Assembly (NCBI GenBank): GCA_002472145.1
Contig: DKRJ01000034.1
Location: forward strand, 19,746 to 83,745
Origin: Clostridiales bacterium UBA7285
GTDB lineage: Bacteria; Bacillota; Clostridia; Peptostreptococcales; Anaerovoracaceae
Length of the DNA: 64,000 nucleotides
Direction: 5' to 3'
Below, in pieces: positions 42,941 to 51,679 of this stretch (its first letter is position 1; each line of letters opens with the position of its first letter). The translations under genes and the position numbers were made by a program. The notes beneath the pieces were generated by a model. That model was given only the letters and a program-made list of their open reading frames with translations, had not been told where the DNA came from and made no database searches.

Positions 42941-42949
42941 CTGAGAACT

Positions 42950-43765
42950 ATGAGCAGAAAAAACAGCGGCGGGACCGCTCGGAAACCGCGGACAGCCCGC
43001 TCAACGATAAAAAGGATACTAAAAGTCTTTCTGGCGCTTGTTATAATATTCATAGCGCTCACGGCCGCCATAAACGTCCGGGTGGTGACGTACGGCAAAG
43101 CCAGGATCGCCGGCTCATTCACGGAACCGATCGGCGCGGGCGCAGAAACGGAGACGGATACGGATGCGGATGCGGATACCGGGAGCGGCGCGGAGACGAA
43201 CCTCGCGGATGAGACAGACGAGGCGCGCGATTTCGGCGCCGACTGCATTCTGATACTCGGCGCTGGGATAGTAGATTCCGAAACGCCGTCAAAGATACTC
43301 CGCGACAGGCTGGACGCAGGCATAGCGCTGTATAAGGCGAACGTCGCGCCTAAGATCCTTCTTTCCGGGGACAACGGCACATACGAGCATAACGAGATAC
43401 ACGTCATGCTGAACTACTGCCTCGACGCCGGAGTTCCAGCCGAGGACGTCTTCTGCGACCACGCGGGATTTTCCACCAGTGAGTCCATGGTGAGGGCGGG
43501 GACGATCTTCAACGTAAAGAAGGCCGTGATAGTGACGCAGTCTTTCCACGAGTATCGTGCTTTGTTCATCGCGAACCACCTGGGCATCGAGGCGATCGGA
43601 TTCTCCTCGGACCAGAAAAGATATTCCACGTACGCGTACGACAACGCGCGCGAGATCGCCGCGAGGGTGAAGGACTATTTAAAACTCTGCTTTAAGATGA
43701 ACGACGCTGTCGGCGGAGAGGTCATAGACATTCACGGTGACGGCACGGTCTCTCACGGCGAGTGA
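42950..43765 (+). CDS. DUF218 membrane protein, SanA/YdcF/ElyC-like
   Basis: 271 residues from the ATG at 42950. A basic N-terminus is followed by one membrane helix (LKVFLALVIIFIALTAAINV), an acidic Asp/Glu/Ala linker (about 60-85) and a DUF218 domain: CILILGAGIV, KILLSGDNGTYEHNE, STSESMVRAGTIF and IVTQSFHEYRA. The family includes SanA and ElyC, linked to envelope integrity in Gram-negatives. A longer frame from 42785 exists, but its first 55 codons run through the 38-bp repeats. Followed after 24 nt by the TetR gene. Confidence 0.82.
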   Translation: MSRKNSGGTARKPRTARSTIKRILKVFLALVIIFIALTAAINVRVVTYGKARIAGSFTEPIGAGAETETDTDADADTGSGAETNLADETDEARDFGADCILILGAGIVDSETPSKILRDRLDAGIALYKANVAPKILLSGDNGTYEHNEIHVMLNYCLDAGVPAEDVFCDHAGFSTSESMVRAGTIFNVKKAVIVTQSFHEYRALFIANHLGIEAIGFSSDQKRYSTYAYDNAREIAARVKDYLKLCFKMNDAVGGEVIDIHGDGTVSHGE

Positions 43766-43789
43766 CGCCGCCGCCCGCAGGAGGAGGAA

Positions 43790-44350
43790 ATGGCACAGCT
43801 TACACAGCAGGCGATGAGGAATTCGCTCATCAGGCTCCTGAACGAGCGCCCGCTCGATAAAATAACGGTAAAGGACATCGTAGAGGACTGCGGCGTGAAC
43901 CGCAATACCTTCTATTATCATTACAGCGACATCTACGAACTGCTCGAAGACGTATTCCGCAGCGAGACGGAGGACTTCGTCGCAAACGCTGACGATCCTC
44001 AGTCGTGGAGCGAGGCTTTGATCTCCATGGAAAAATTCGCGCGCGAGAACAAGCGCCTCGTCTACCACGTGTTTAATTCGATGAACCGCGAGACGCTGCA
44101 GGACTACCTCTTCGGCATAGCCGACTCCGAGATCACGAAGCTCGTGGATAACATGGCGAAGGGCTCGGACGTTCCGGAAAAGGACAAGCACTACATAATC
44201 GTAGTGAGCGAGCACGCCGCCGTAGGCCTGATCCTCGACTGGGTGAAGGACGGCATGAAGGAGGACCCGGAGGACTTCCTGAGCCGCATGGGCGAGGTGC
44301 TGGACGACATGATAAAATCGGCGCTCAGGATCGCTTCGGAAAAAAAGTGA
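43790..44350 (+). CDS. TetR/AcrR-family transcriptional regulator
   Basis: 186 residues. N-terminal helix-turn-helix: LDKITVKDIVEDCGVNRNTF, then YYHYSDIYELLEDVF. The C-terminal ligand domain resembles the DhaS/TetR_C_8 type. Very strong ribosome site (AGGAGGAGG). It lies upstream of the HdeD-like/MMPL/heptad-repeat genes, and regulation of that exporter set is inferred from position; similar sets in Clostridia often include such a regulator. Confidence 0.88.
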   Translation: MAQLTQQAMRNSLIRLLNERPLDKITVKDIVEDCGVNRNTFYYHYSDIYELLEDVFRSETEDFVANADDPQSWSEALISMEKFARENKRLVYHVFNSMNRETLQDYLFGIADSEITKLVDNMAKGSDVPEKDKHYIIVVSEHAAVGLILDWVKDGMKEDPEDFLSRMGEVLDDMIKSALRIASEKK

Positions 44351-44361
44351 TCAAAGCCGGC

Positions 44362-44937
44362 TCAATGTTTTTTTCTCATCGGCATCGCGGCGCAGTTCCG
44401 GCGCACACAGATCGCGGAAATCAGCAGGAGTGAAAGGATAATGAGCCGGATATAGCCTCCCATGCCGCTGTCGCCGGTCCCCGGCGAAGACTTTGTTCTG
44501 CCATCTGTTCCCGATATCCTTTGCCACTGGGCATAGAGATCGTTCTCTTTTGTGTGATCTATCATGATCACATCACCCACATCATAAGTATTACCGTCCT
44601 CATCTTTGAAACATACGAGGCGGAAGCCGTCAGGCACCGCGAAATAGTTCGCGATCTCGATCTCCGTATTGTCCGCAACGCCGTCGATGCTATAAACCAC
44701 ATCTTTTAAACCAGCGTCAGGATAGTTTGAATGATATGTCAAAACGGCAGTAGGAGGTTTCTGGCCGTAGACCGCGTACAGATCGACGTTCCTGCTCTCG
44801 ATGCGGATAGTATTGCCGGCATAGTATCTCATCCCGCTGCTGTCAGCCCAGAACAGAAAATGACCCTTCCCGAAACCGGTCTCGCTGTAATATGAAACAG
44901 GCGCGTCGGAACCAGGTGAATGGTATTCATCATATTT
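44362..44937 (-). pseudogene. C-terminal remnant of a cell-wall-anchored surface protein
   Basis: The frame is open from just after TAG at 44938-44940 to the stop at 44362. The only ATG (44832) lies mid-domain without a ribosome site. Encoded segments (GKGHFLFWADSSGMRYYAGN, then VDLYAVYG) resemble Listeria-Bacteroides beta-grasp repeats. The end SPGTGDSGMGG, a hydrophobic helix and an Arg-rich tail form a sorting-signal-like anchor. The signal peptide and most repeats are missing. It sits on the strand opposite to the exporter cluster. Confidence 0.7.
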
Positions 44938-45090
44938 CTACTTTCCACCGCAAACATATGAAAACATTTTGATCAAACAGAGAGAATTATATACTAATTT
45001 CATTATAATTAATATTTTTTTTAAAGATATTGGATAGATTTTATACTTGCTTTACATACCTGTGCCTGATGATCCAGACAGATCACGTGC

Positions 45091-45123
45091 CGTGCCTAAA
45101 TTTTGGGCACGCCTTTTTTTTTG
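45091..45123 (+). terminator. Terminator upstream of the HdeD-like gene
   Basis: CGTGCC (45091-45096) pairs with GGCACG (45106-45111), followed by CC and a long T run. It either ends the TetR transcript or acts as an attenuator in the leader of the downstream operon. The rest of 44938-45211 is AT-rich; no gene is seen. Confidence 0.7.
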
Positions 45124-45211
45124 CCCGTTTTAGCGCAGCGGCGCCGCGTGTAAGATTACATTCGTGCAATGGAGAACTGCGCATTTTTCGGTATTTTCGG
45201 AAGGTGAGGAA

Positions 45212-45811
45212 ATGAGATTCGTAAAAAGCGCTAAATACGCCTACGCCGCGGTGTCGGCCGCGATGGCCGTCATAGGTTCCGCGCTTGTGTGCGACCCGGA
45301 TATGGGCGGCGATACGGCCTCGCTGATAGTCGGGGTGCTCTGCGTCGTCTTCGGGATAGTGAAATTCGTGGGATTCTTTTCCCACGACCTCTTCGGTCTG
45401 GCGTTCCAGTACGACCTGGCGGAAGGGATAATCGTAGTCATCGCCGGGATATTCGCTCTGACAAAACCGGAACGGAGCCCGGAGGCGCTCGCCGTCGTCG
45501 TCGGCATGATCGCTCTGGTCGACGGTATATTCAAGGTGCAGACCTCTCTGGACGCGATGAAGTTCGGCATGCGCTACTGGTGGGTGATACTGCTGGTCGC
45601 GGCTTTGACGGCGTCGTTCGGCATGATGCTTTTGTTCGGGCACGCGGAGAGGGAAACGGCGATAGAGGAGACGGGCCTGGCGCTCATCGTCACGGGGCTG
45701 CAGAACCTCTGGATGGTGCTCTACACGGTCAGGCTTTTCAGGGGCGATAAGAAGATAGAAGATCCGGGGGACGGATCCGGTAGAAGGAGGAAAACGAAGG
45801 CAAATGCGTAA
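45212..45811 (+). CDS. HdeD/DUF308-like membrane protein
   Basis: 199 residues, about six hydrophobic segments in pairs (YAAVSAAMAVIGSALV, LIVGVLCVVFGIVKFVGFF, and so on), matching the DUF308/HdeD layout. Soluble parts are short. Start at 45212 is chosen for the GGTGAGGA just upstream. It overlaps the MMPL gene by 8 nt, so the two are co-translated. Function unknown; HdeD in E. coli is linked to acid resistance. Confidence 0.75.
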   Translation: MRFVKSAKYAYAAVSAAMAVIGSALVCDPDMGGDTASLIVGVLCVVFGIVKFVGFFSHDLFGLAFQYDLAEGIIVVIAGIFALTKPERSPEALAVVVGMIALVDGIFKVQTSLDAMKFGMRYWWVILLVAALTASFGMMLLFGHAERETAIEETGLALIVTGLQNLWMVLYTVRLFRGDKKIEDPGDGSGRRRKTKANA

Positions 45812-48041
45812 TTTCGGCGAAAAAGTCGTCAAATACAGAAAGCTTATCCTCATAATCGCTCTCGTTTTGATGATCCCTTCAGCCATCGGGATGAGAGAGA
45901 CCAGGGTAAACTACGATATGCTCGTCTACCTGCCGGACGACATGGATACGGTGAAGGGGCAGGACATACTGATGGACGAGTTCGGCAAAAGCGCCATCTC
46001 GACGATCATAGTCGAGGGCATGACCGACCGCGAGGTGGCCGATCTGAAGGCTGACATCGCAAAGGTCGACCATGTCGACTCGGTGGTCTGGTACGATTCG
46101 GTGATGGACCTCTCCGTCCCGAAGGAAATGCTGCCGGATAAGCTCTACGACTCGTTCAACAGCGGCGACGCCACGATGCTGGCGGTTTTCTTTGACACTA
46201 CGACGTCGGCCGACGAGACGATGGACGCGGTGAAGAGGATCAGGCGCCTGGCGAACGAGGAATGCTTCGTCACGGGGCTTTCGGCCCTGGTGACCGACCT
46301 GAAGGATCTCTGCGAACAGGAGGAGCCGATCTACGTCGGACTGGCTGTCGCGTGCGCCGTAGGAGCGATGATGGTCTTCATGGACTCGTGGTTCATACCT
46401 TTCATCTTCCTGGCGAGCATCGGAATGGCGATCCTGCTGAACATGGGCACAAACTACTTCCTCGGCGAGATCTCCTACATCACCAAAGCCATGGCCGCGG
46501 TGCTGCAGCTGGCCGTCACTATGGACTATTCCATCTTCCTCTGGCACAGCTACGAGGAGCAGACGATGAAGACTGACGACCATAAAGAGGCCATGGCCGT
46601 CGCGATCAATAAGACCCTGACCTCCGTCATCGGCAGCTCGGTCACCACGATCGCCGGATTCATAGCGCTCTGCTTCATGAGCTACACGCTCGGCGCCGAC
46701 ATCGGCATCGTCATGGCAAAGGGCGTCCTGCTCGGGGTCATCGGCTGCGTGACGACGCTGCCCGCGCTCATTCTTTTGTTCGATAAATTCATACATAAGA
46801 CGATACATAAGACGCTCCTCCCTAAGATGGATAAGATCTCCCGCGTGATCACGAAGAGATGGCCTGTGTTCATCGCGATTTTTGCGCTCGTCCTGATCCC
46901 GTCCGTGTTCGGGTACATCAAAACGAACGACGAGGTCTACTACGACATGAGCAGCGCGCTCCCGAAGGACATTTCCGGCGTCCAGGCTCAGGAGAAGATG
47001 TCCGGGGATTTCGGCATGGAGTCCGTATACATGGCGCTCGTCGATTCCGACATGTCGCAGAAAGACATGAAGTCCATGATGAGCGAGATGGAGGATGTGG
47101 ACGGAGTCAACGAAGTGCTCGGGCTCTCGAGCGTCGTAGGCAGGTCCGTTCCTGAGGAAGTGCTTCCGGACAGCGTTTCAGGGCTTCTGAGATCCGACGA
47201 ACACGAACTGCTCCTGATAACGAGTTCGTATCACACGGCAAGCGACGAGATAAACTCACAGATAGATCAGGTGCTCGCGATCGTTAAGAAATACGACGAG
47301 AGCGCGATGCTCGTCGGCGAGGCGCCGGCCACCGAGGACCTGATAGAGATAACGAACCACGATTTTAACGTCGTAACGGCTGTTTCGATTATCTTCGTGT
47401 TCATCATCATCGCCCTGGTGTTCAAGAGTTTCTCGCTGCCGATCCTCCTGACGGCCGTCATCGAGTGCGCCATCTGCATCAACCTCGCGATCCCGCACTA
47501 TACGGGACAGAGCCTGCCGTTCATCGCCCCGATAGTCATCAGCACTATCCAGCTGGGCTCCACGGTAGACTACGCGATCCTCCTGACGACCAGATACAGG
47601 GACGAGCGTATCAGCGGCGTCGGGAAATACGATTCGATCAGGATAGCGCTCTCGACGTCCATGCAGTCGGTCATCGTCAGCGCCGCGAGCTTCTTTGCCG
47701 CAACGTTCGGCGTGGCCTTATACTCCAACATCGACATAGTCAGTTCGATGTGCATGCTGATGGCAAGAGGCGCGCTGATAAGCATGGCGGCCGTGATATT
47801 CGTTCTGCCGTGCCTGATGATGGTGTTCGACAGACCTGTCTGCGCCACGACGGCGAAGATGAGAGGGATACATAAGAAAGAGAAAGCCGCGAGGCTGAGC
47901 GGCCAGAGCAGTAATCAAAGCAATAACCAAAACAGCAACCAAAACAGCAACCAAAGCAATAACCAAAACAACGACCAAAGCAGCGATCAAAACAACAGCC
48001 GGAGCAATGGTGCCGGTGCTGCGGAAGGAGGCAGGATCTGA
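45804..48041 (+). CDS. MMPL/RND-family membrane transporter
   Basis: 745 residues. Two repeats, each with one helix, a large extracellular loop and five more helices. Conserved TM4-type blocks are QLAVTMDYSIFLWHSYEEQ and IQLGSTVDYAILLTTRYRDE; the Asp residues there are the likely proton-relay sites. Family members export lipids or hydrophobic compounds. The C-terminal ~45 residues are an Asn/Gln/Ser-repeat tail encoded by short repeats (about 47905-48010). Its stop overlaps the next start (TGATG). Confidence 0.9.
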   Translation: MRNFGEKVVKYRKLILIIALVLMIPSAIGMRETRVNYDMLVYLPDDMDTVKGQDILMDEFGKSAISTIIVEGMTDREVADLKADIAKVDHVDSVVWYDSVMDLSVPKEMLPDKLYDSFNSGDATMLAVFFDTTTSADETMDAVKRIRRLANEECFVTGLSALVTDLKDLCEQEEPIYVGLAVACAVGAMMVFMDSWFIPFIFLASIGMAILLNMGTNYFLGEISYITKAMAAVLQLAVTMDYSIFLWHSYEEQTMKTDDHKEAMAVAINKTLTSVIGSSVTTIAGFIALCFMSYTLGADIGIVMAKGVLLGVIGCVTTLPALILLFDKFIHKTIHKTLLPKMDKISRVITKRWPVFIAIFALVLIPSVFGYIKTNDEVYYDMSSALPKDISGVQAQEKMSGDFGMESVYMALVDSDMSQKDMKSMMSEMEDVDGVNEVLGLSSVVGRSVPEEVLPDSVSGLLRSDEHELLLITSSYHTASDEINSQIDQVLAIVKKYDESAMLVGEAPATEDLIEITNHDFNVVTAVSIIFVFIIIALVFKSFSLPILLTAVIECAICINLAIPHYTGQSLPFIAPIVISTIQLGSTVDYAILLTTRYRDERISGVGKYDSIRIALSTSMQSVIVSAASFFAATFGVALYSNIDIVSSMCMLMARGALISMAAVIFVLPCLMMVFDRPVCATTAKMRGIHKKEKAARLSGQSSNQSNNQNSNQNSNQSNNQNNDQSSDQNNSRSNGAGAAEGGRI

Positions 48042-50197
48042 TGTACGAGAAGAAAATAAAAAGAGCGAAAATAACGGCCGCTGTCCTGGCTGCCGTACTC
48101 GTGTTCGTGACTTGGTTCGGTTATCCGTGGCTGTCCATGGCGGAAAACGGGGATTCCGGCTCCGCGGACGCTTCGGGACAGACGGGCGGCACAGGCGGCA
48201 GCTCCGACGCGGGATCCGTCTTTAGCGAGATAGGTTCCATGCTCGATCAGGAGGACATCGATAAGGACGAGACAGTCTACGTGATCGCAGACGCAAACGG
48301 CTCGCCTGAAAAGGTCATCGTCAGCGAATGGCTGAAGAACCCTGACCGCTCCGCGACCCTCTCCGACAAAACCGAACTCACGGACCTCGAGAACGTCGGC
48401 TCGGACGGTGCTTATACTACGCGCGGCGGCGGCAAGATCGAATGGGACGCGGACGGCAAGGACGTATACTACCGCGGGATCTCGACTAAAGAACTCCCTG
48501 TCGACGTCGAAGTAACGTACTTCCTCGACGGCAAAGAGACGTCCGCCGAGGACATCGCCGGCAAAACCGGCAGAGTGACGATCCGCTTCGACTACACCAA
48601 CAACGAAAAGACGACGGTCTGGGAGAACGGCACGAGCTATTCCATGTACGTCCCGTTCCTCATGTCGAGCGTCATGATCCTCGATAACGACGACTTCAGC
48701 AACGTAGAGGTCGAAAACGGCAAACTGATAAGCGACGGAGATCGTCAGGTCGCGATCGGATTCGCCCTTCCGGGGCTCGCCGAAAACCTCGGCACCGGAG
48801 ACGACCTCGACATTCCTGACTACTTCCAGGTCAGCGCCGACGCGACAGGATTTGAACTGGCGACGACCGCCACTTACGCTTCCAACGAGATATTCAACAT
48901 AGTCGATTTTGAGGACGTATCGTCGATAGACGATCTGGAGTCCGCACTCAGCGAACTCCAGGAAGCGGCCGATAAACTCGTCAGCGGCTCAAGTGATCTA
49001 TACGACGGAGCAACGACCCTCTACGACAGCATGGGCAGCCTGCAGAGCGGGGCCGATAAACTGGCGTCCGGCGCTTCCGACCTTGCGGACGGAGCAGAGG
49101 AACTTTCCGAAGGCGCAGACATGCTGGCGGATGGCGCCGCAGATCTCAGTTCGGGACTCGACACACTTTCATCCAACAGCGCGGCGCTGAACGCGGGAAG
49201 CAGGCAGGTGTTCGAATCGCTCCTTTCGCAGGCGGATTCCGCTCTCACGGCGGCAGAGATCCAGCATGAGACGCTGACTCCGGAGAACTATCACGACGTA
49301 CTCAGCGGGCTGGAGGGAACGCTCAGCGAGGAAAACGTCAGAGCGCTGGCCACACAGACCGCGCGCACTAAGGTCGAGGCTGAGGTAAGAGCGAACACCG
49401 ATAAGATAACCGCGGCGGTCACAGAAAAAGTGAAACAGGAAGTGACAGCGCAGGTCCTCGTCCGCGCGGGAGTCACGGAGGAACAGTATGAAACGCTTAA
49501 GGCGGCGGTGAACGCAGGAGTCGCGACGGAGGAGCAGAAAGCCGCGCTGATGCAGATCGAAGGTGCCATTGATCAGACCATGGCTTCAGATACGGTAAAA
49601 TCTCAGATCAGCGCCGCTGTCGAGCAGCAGATCCAGGCTTTGATCGAGCAGAATATGGCTTCCTCCGAAGTGCAGCAGCAGATCGAGGCTGCGGTCACGG
49701 CGGCGGCAGGCGGCCGCGGGCAGATCGAGACGCTTCTCTCGCAGCTCGATTCATATAACACGTTCTACACCTCGCTGGCTCAGTACACGGCAGGCGTCGA
49801 TCAGGCGGCAGCCGGAGCAAAGCAGGTCTCTGCCGGCGCATCCTCTCTGAAGGACGGTGCTTCTAAACTGGCGGGCGGCGCTAAGACTCTCTCGGAGAGC
49901 ATGAGCACTCTGAAGGACGGCATCGCTAAGCTCGTCGACGGCGTGACCGAACTGAAAGACGGCAGCAAGACCCTGTATGACGGGATGAAAGAGTTTAAGG
50001 AAACCGGGATCGATAAACTCGTGGATTACTTTGACGGCGACGTCGAAGATCTGCTGAACAGAGTCCGCGCCACAGCCGACGCGTCGAAGGAATATACCAA
50101 CTTCGGCGGAATAGACGACGGGGCGCGCGGCAGCGTCAGGTTCGTCTACAGGACTGGATCGATCGAAAAGGAAGATACGGCGGAGAGCGCGAACTGA
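48041..50197 (+). CDS. Secreted heptad-repeat protein of an MMPL export cluster
   Basis: 718 residues. An N-terminal membrane helix or signal (ITAAVLAAVLVFVTWFGYPW) is followed by a Gly/Ser linker and a beta-rich domain (about 75-290). Then come two blocks of X-X-X-Leu-X-X-Gly heptads (SGADKLASGASDLADGAEEL; DGASKLAGGAKTLSESMSTL) that flank an Ala/Glu/Gln coiled coil (about 400-560). Such heptads are shared with YhgE/Pip-type and MMPL-associated proteins. No C-terminal membrane segments are present, unlike YhgE. Probably an extracellular periplasm-like partner of the upstream transporter. Confidence 0.78.
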   Translation: MYEKKIKRAKITAAVLAAVLVFVTWFGYPWLSMAENGDSGSADASGQTGGTGGSSDAGSVFSEIGSMLDQEDIDKDETVYVIADANGSPEKVIVSEWLKNPDRSATLSDKTELTDLENVGSDGAYTTRGGGKIEWDADGKDVYYRGISTKELPVDVEVTYFLDGKETSAEDIAGKTGRVTIRFDYTNNEKTTVWENGTSYSMYVPFLMSSVMILDNDDFSNVEVENGKLISDGDRQVAIGFALPGLAENLGTGDDLDIPDYFQVSADATGFELATTATYASNEIFNIVDFEDVSSIDDLESALSELQEAADKLVSGSSDLYDGATTLYDSMGSLQSGADKLASGASDLADGAEELSEGADMLADGAADLSSGLDTLSSNSAALNAGSRQVFESLLSQADSALTAAEIQHETLTPENYHDVLSGLEGTLSEENVRALATQTARTKVEAEVRANTDKITAAVTEKVKQEVTAQVLVRAGVTEEQYETLKAAVNAGVATEEQKAALMQIEGAIDQTMASDTVKSQISAAVEQQIQALIEQNMASSEVQQQIEAAVTAAAGGRGQIETLLSQLDSYNTFYTSLAQYTAGVDQAAAGAKQVSAGASSLKDGASKLAGGAKTLSESMSTLKDGIAKLVDGVTELKDGSKTLYDGMKEFKETGIDKLVDYFDGDVEDLLNRVRATADASKEYTNFGGIDDGARGSVRFVYRTGSIEKEDTAESAN

Positions 50198-50252
50198 TGC
50201 GTGAGAGTCAGACCCCGCGGACGGCACGACGTGCTCCCCGGAGAAAAATCCG

Positions 50253-50330
50253 ACGGCGCTGATAACCCCCGGAGCGCCGTAAAAACAAGGCGTGCAGAGG
50301 CTTTCGGGCCTTTCGCGCCTTTATTGTTTT
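50253..50330 (+). terminator. Double hairpin terminator
   Basis: A hairpin ACGGCGCT/AGCGCCGT (50253-50260, 50273-50280) is followed by a second, AAGGCG/CGCCTT (50287-50292, 50316-50321), and TATTGTTTT. It ends the exporter operon just before the BMP promoter. Confidence 0.7.
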
Positions 50331-50331
50331 G

Positions 50332-50360
50332 TTGACAGTTCTGTAATATTTACATAAAAT
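50332..50360 (+). promoter_or_regulatory. Promoter of the BMP/nucleoside ABC operon
   Basis: TTGACA (50332-50337) and TAAAAT (50355-50360), spacer exactly 17 bp. Strong match to the housekeeping consensus. Confidence 0.8.
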
Positions 50361-50420
50361 ATGTAATGACAATTTTCCGTTTATTTTATTTACCGCGGAA
50401 AAAAGAAAGAGGAGAGAAAA

Positions 50421-51551
50421 ATGAAAAAGAAAATCATCAGTATTCTGCTCTGCGTTCTAGTCGTATTCGCCCTTGCGGCATGCGGAAATTCGGACAACGG
50501 AACAGATGAAGGAACAACTGACGGCGGAGACGACTCCGGAACGTATGAGATCGCTGTTGTCACGGACGTAGGCCAGCTCATGGATAAGGGCTTCAACCAG
50601 GGAACGTACGAAGGCGCTAAGAAATACGCCGACGACAACGGTATCTCGATGAAGTACTATCAGCCTGCAAACGGCGCTGACGCTACGGATAACGACAGGA
50701 TCGACGCCATGAACCAGGCAATCGAGAACGGCGCTAAGATCATCGTCGCTCCGGGATTCCTTCAGGCGACGGCTATGGAAGCAGTAGCGAAAGAGAACCC
50801 TGAAGTCAAGTTCGTCTTCGTAGACGGATGGGCCATGGGACTCGACAACGTCACGGCTATCGTCTATAAAGAGCAGGAAGCCGGATACTTCGCTGGATAC
50901 GCTGTAGTTAAGGAAGGCTATACGAAGCTCGGATTCACGGGCGGCGGCGGCGGATCGAACCCTGCAGTCAACCGCTACGGCTACGGATTCGTTCAGGGCG
51001 CTGAGGCGGCCGCGGAAGAGATGGGCGTAGACATCGAGATGAAGTACTCCTACATGTACGGCTCGACCTTCCAGGCTTCGACGGAACTCCAGACCCAGAT
51101 CGCGGGCTGGTACGCTGCAGGCACGGAAGTCGTGTTCGCTTGCGGCGGCAGCATGTTCCAGTCAGTTCTCTCGGCAGCAGCTGAATATGAGAACGCAAAG
51201 ATCGTCGGCGTCGACGTAGACCAGTCCGGAGAATCCTCGCAGGTCATCACCTCCGCGATGAAGGGACTTTCCGCATCCGTAGAGCAGGTCCTCGGACAGT
51301 TCTATGATGGCAAGTGGGACAGCGAACTCGCAGACAAGGCTCAGAACCTCGGCGCTGCTGAGAACGCTACCGGACTTCCTACCGATACGTGGTCGATGAC
51401 GAACTACACCGTTGACCAGTACAACGAACTCTTCCAGAAAGTCGCTTCCGGCGAGATCGTTCCTGACGCGGAAGTTCCTGAAGACTGCAACAACGCAGAC
51501 TGGCTCAACGAAAAGGGATTCAAGCACGTCACGATCTCCTTCGAGGGCTGA
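50421..51551 (+). CDS. BMP-family nucleoside-binding lipoprotein
   Basis: 376 residues. Signal peptide with lipobox LAAC (Cys21) and an Asp/Gly/Thr linker. BMP/PnrA core: YEIAVVTDVGQLMDKGFNQG, then GFTGGGGGSNPAVNRYGYGF and KIVGVDVDQSG. Family members bind nucleosides or, in some cases, autoinducer-like or riboflavin ligands. Strong GAGGAGA ribosome site. It begins an operon with one double ATPase and two permeases, the layout of known nucleoside importers. Confidence 0.9.
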   Translation: MKKKIISILLCVLVVFALAACGNSDNGTDEGTTDGGDDSGTYEIAVVTDVGQLMDKGFNQGTYEGAKKYADDNGISMKYYQPANGADATDNDRIDAMNQAIENGAKIIVAPGFLQATAMEAVAKENPEVKFVFVDGWAMGLDNVTAIVYKEQEAGYFAGYAVVKEGYTKLGFTGGGGGSNPAVNRYGYGFVQGAEAAAEEMGVDIEMKYSYMYGSTFQASTELQTQIAGWYAAGTEVVFACGGSMFQSVLSAAAEYENAKIVGVDVDQSGESSQVITSAMKGLSASVEQVLGQFYDGKWDSELADKAQNLGAAENATGLPTDTWSMTNYTVDQYNELFQKVASGEIVPDAEVPEDCNNADWLNEKGFKHVTISFEG

Positions 51552-51622
51552 TCGTTCGGCTTAAACTCAGACACTTGTACTTGAGCATACGGGATGAATT
51601 CCCGAAACACTAAAAGCGCATA

Positions 51623-51653
51623 ACAGGGATGGCAGCATGTCTGCCATCCCTGT
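51623..51653 (+). promoter_or_regulatory. Strong intercistronic hairpin
   Basis: Perfect 13-bp stem ACAGGGATGGCAG / CTGCCATCCCTGT with a 5-nt loop, 26 nt before the ATPase start and without a T tract. Likely protects the binding-protein mRNA and sets a higher level for it than for the membrane genes. Confidence 0.7.
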
Positions 51654-51679
51654 CTGCTATGTAAAGGAGAAACAGGGGA

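Noticed and set aside
42785..42949. 55-codon N-terminal extension of the DUF218 protein
   Set aside because: It runs through a 38-bp tandem repeat, is basic and low in complexity, and the expected membrane-anchor start fits the ATG at 42950.
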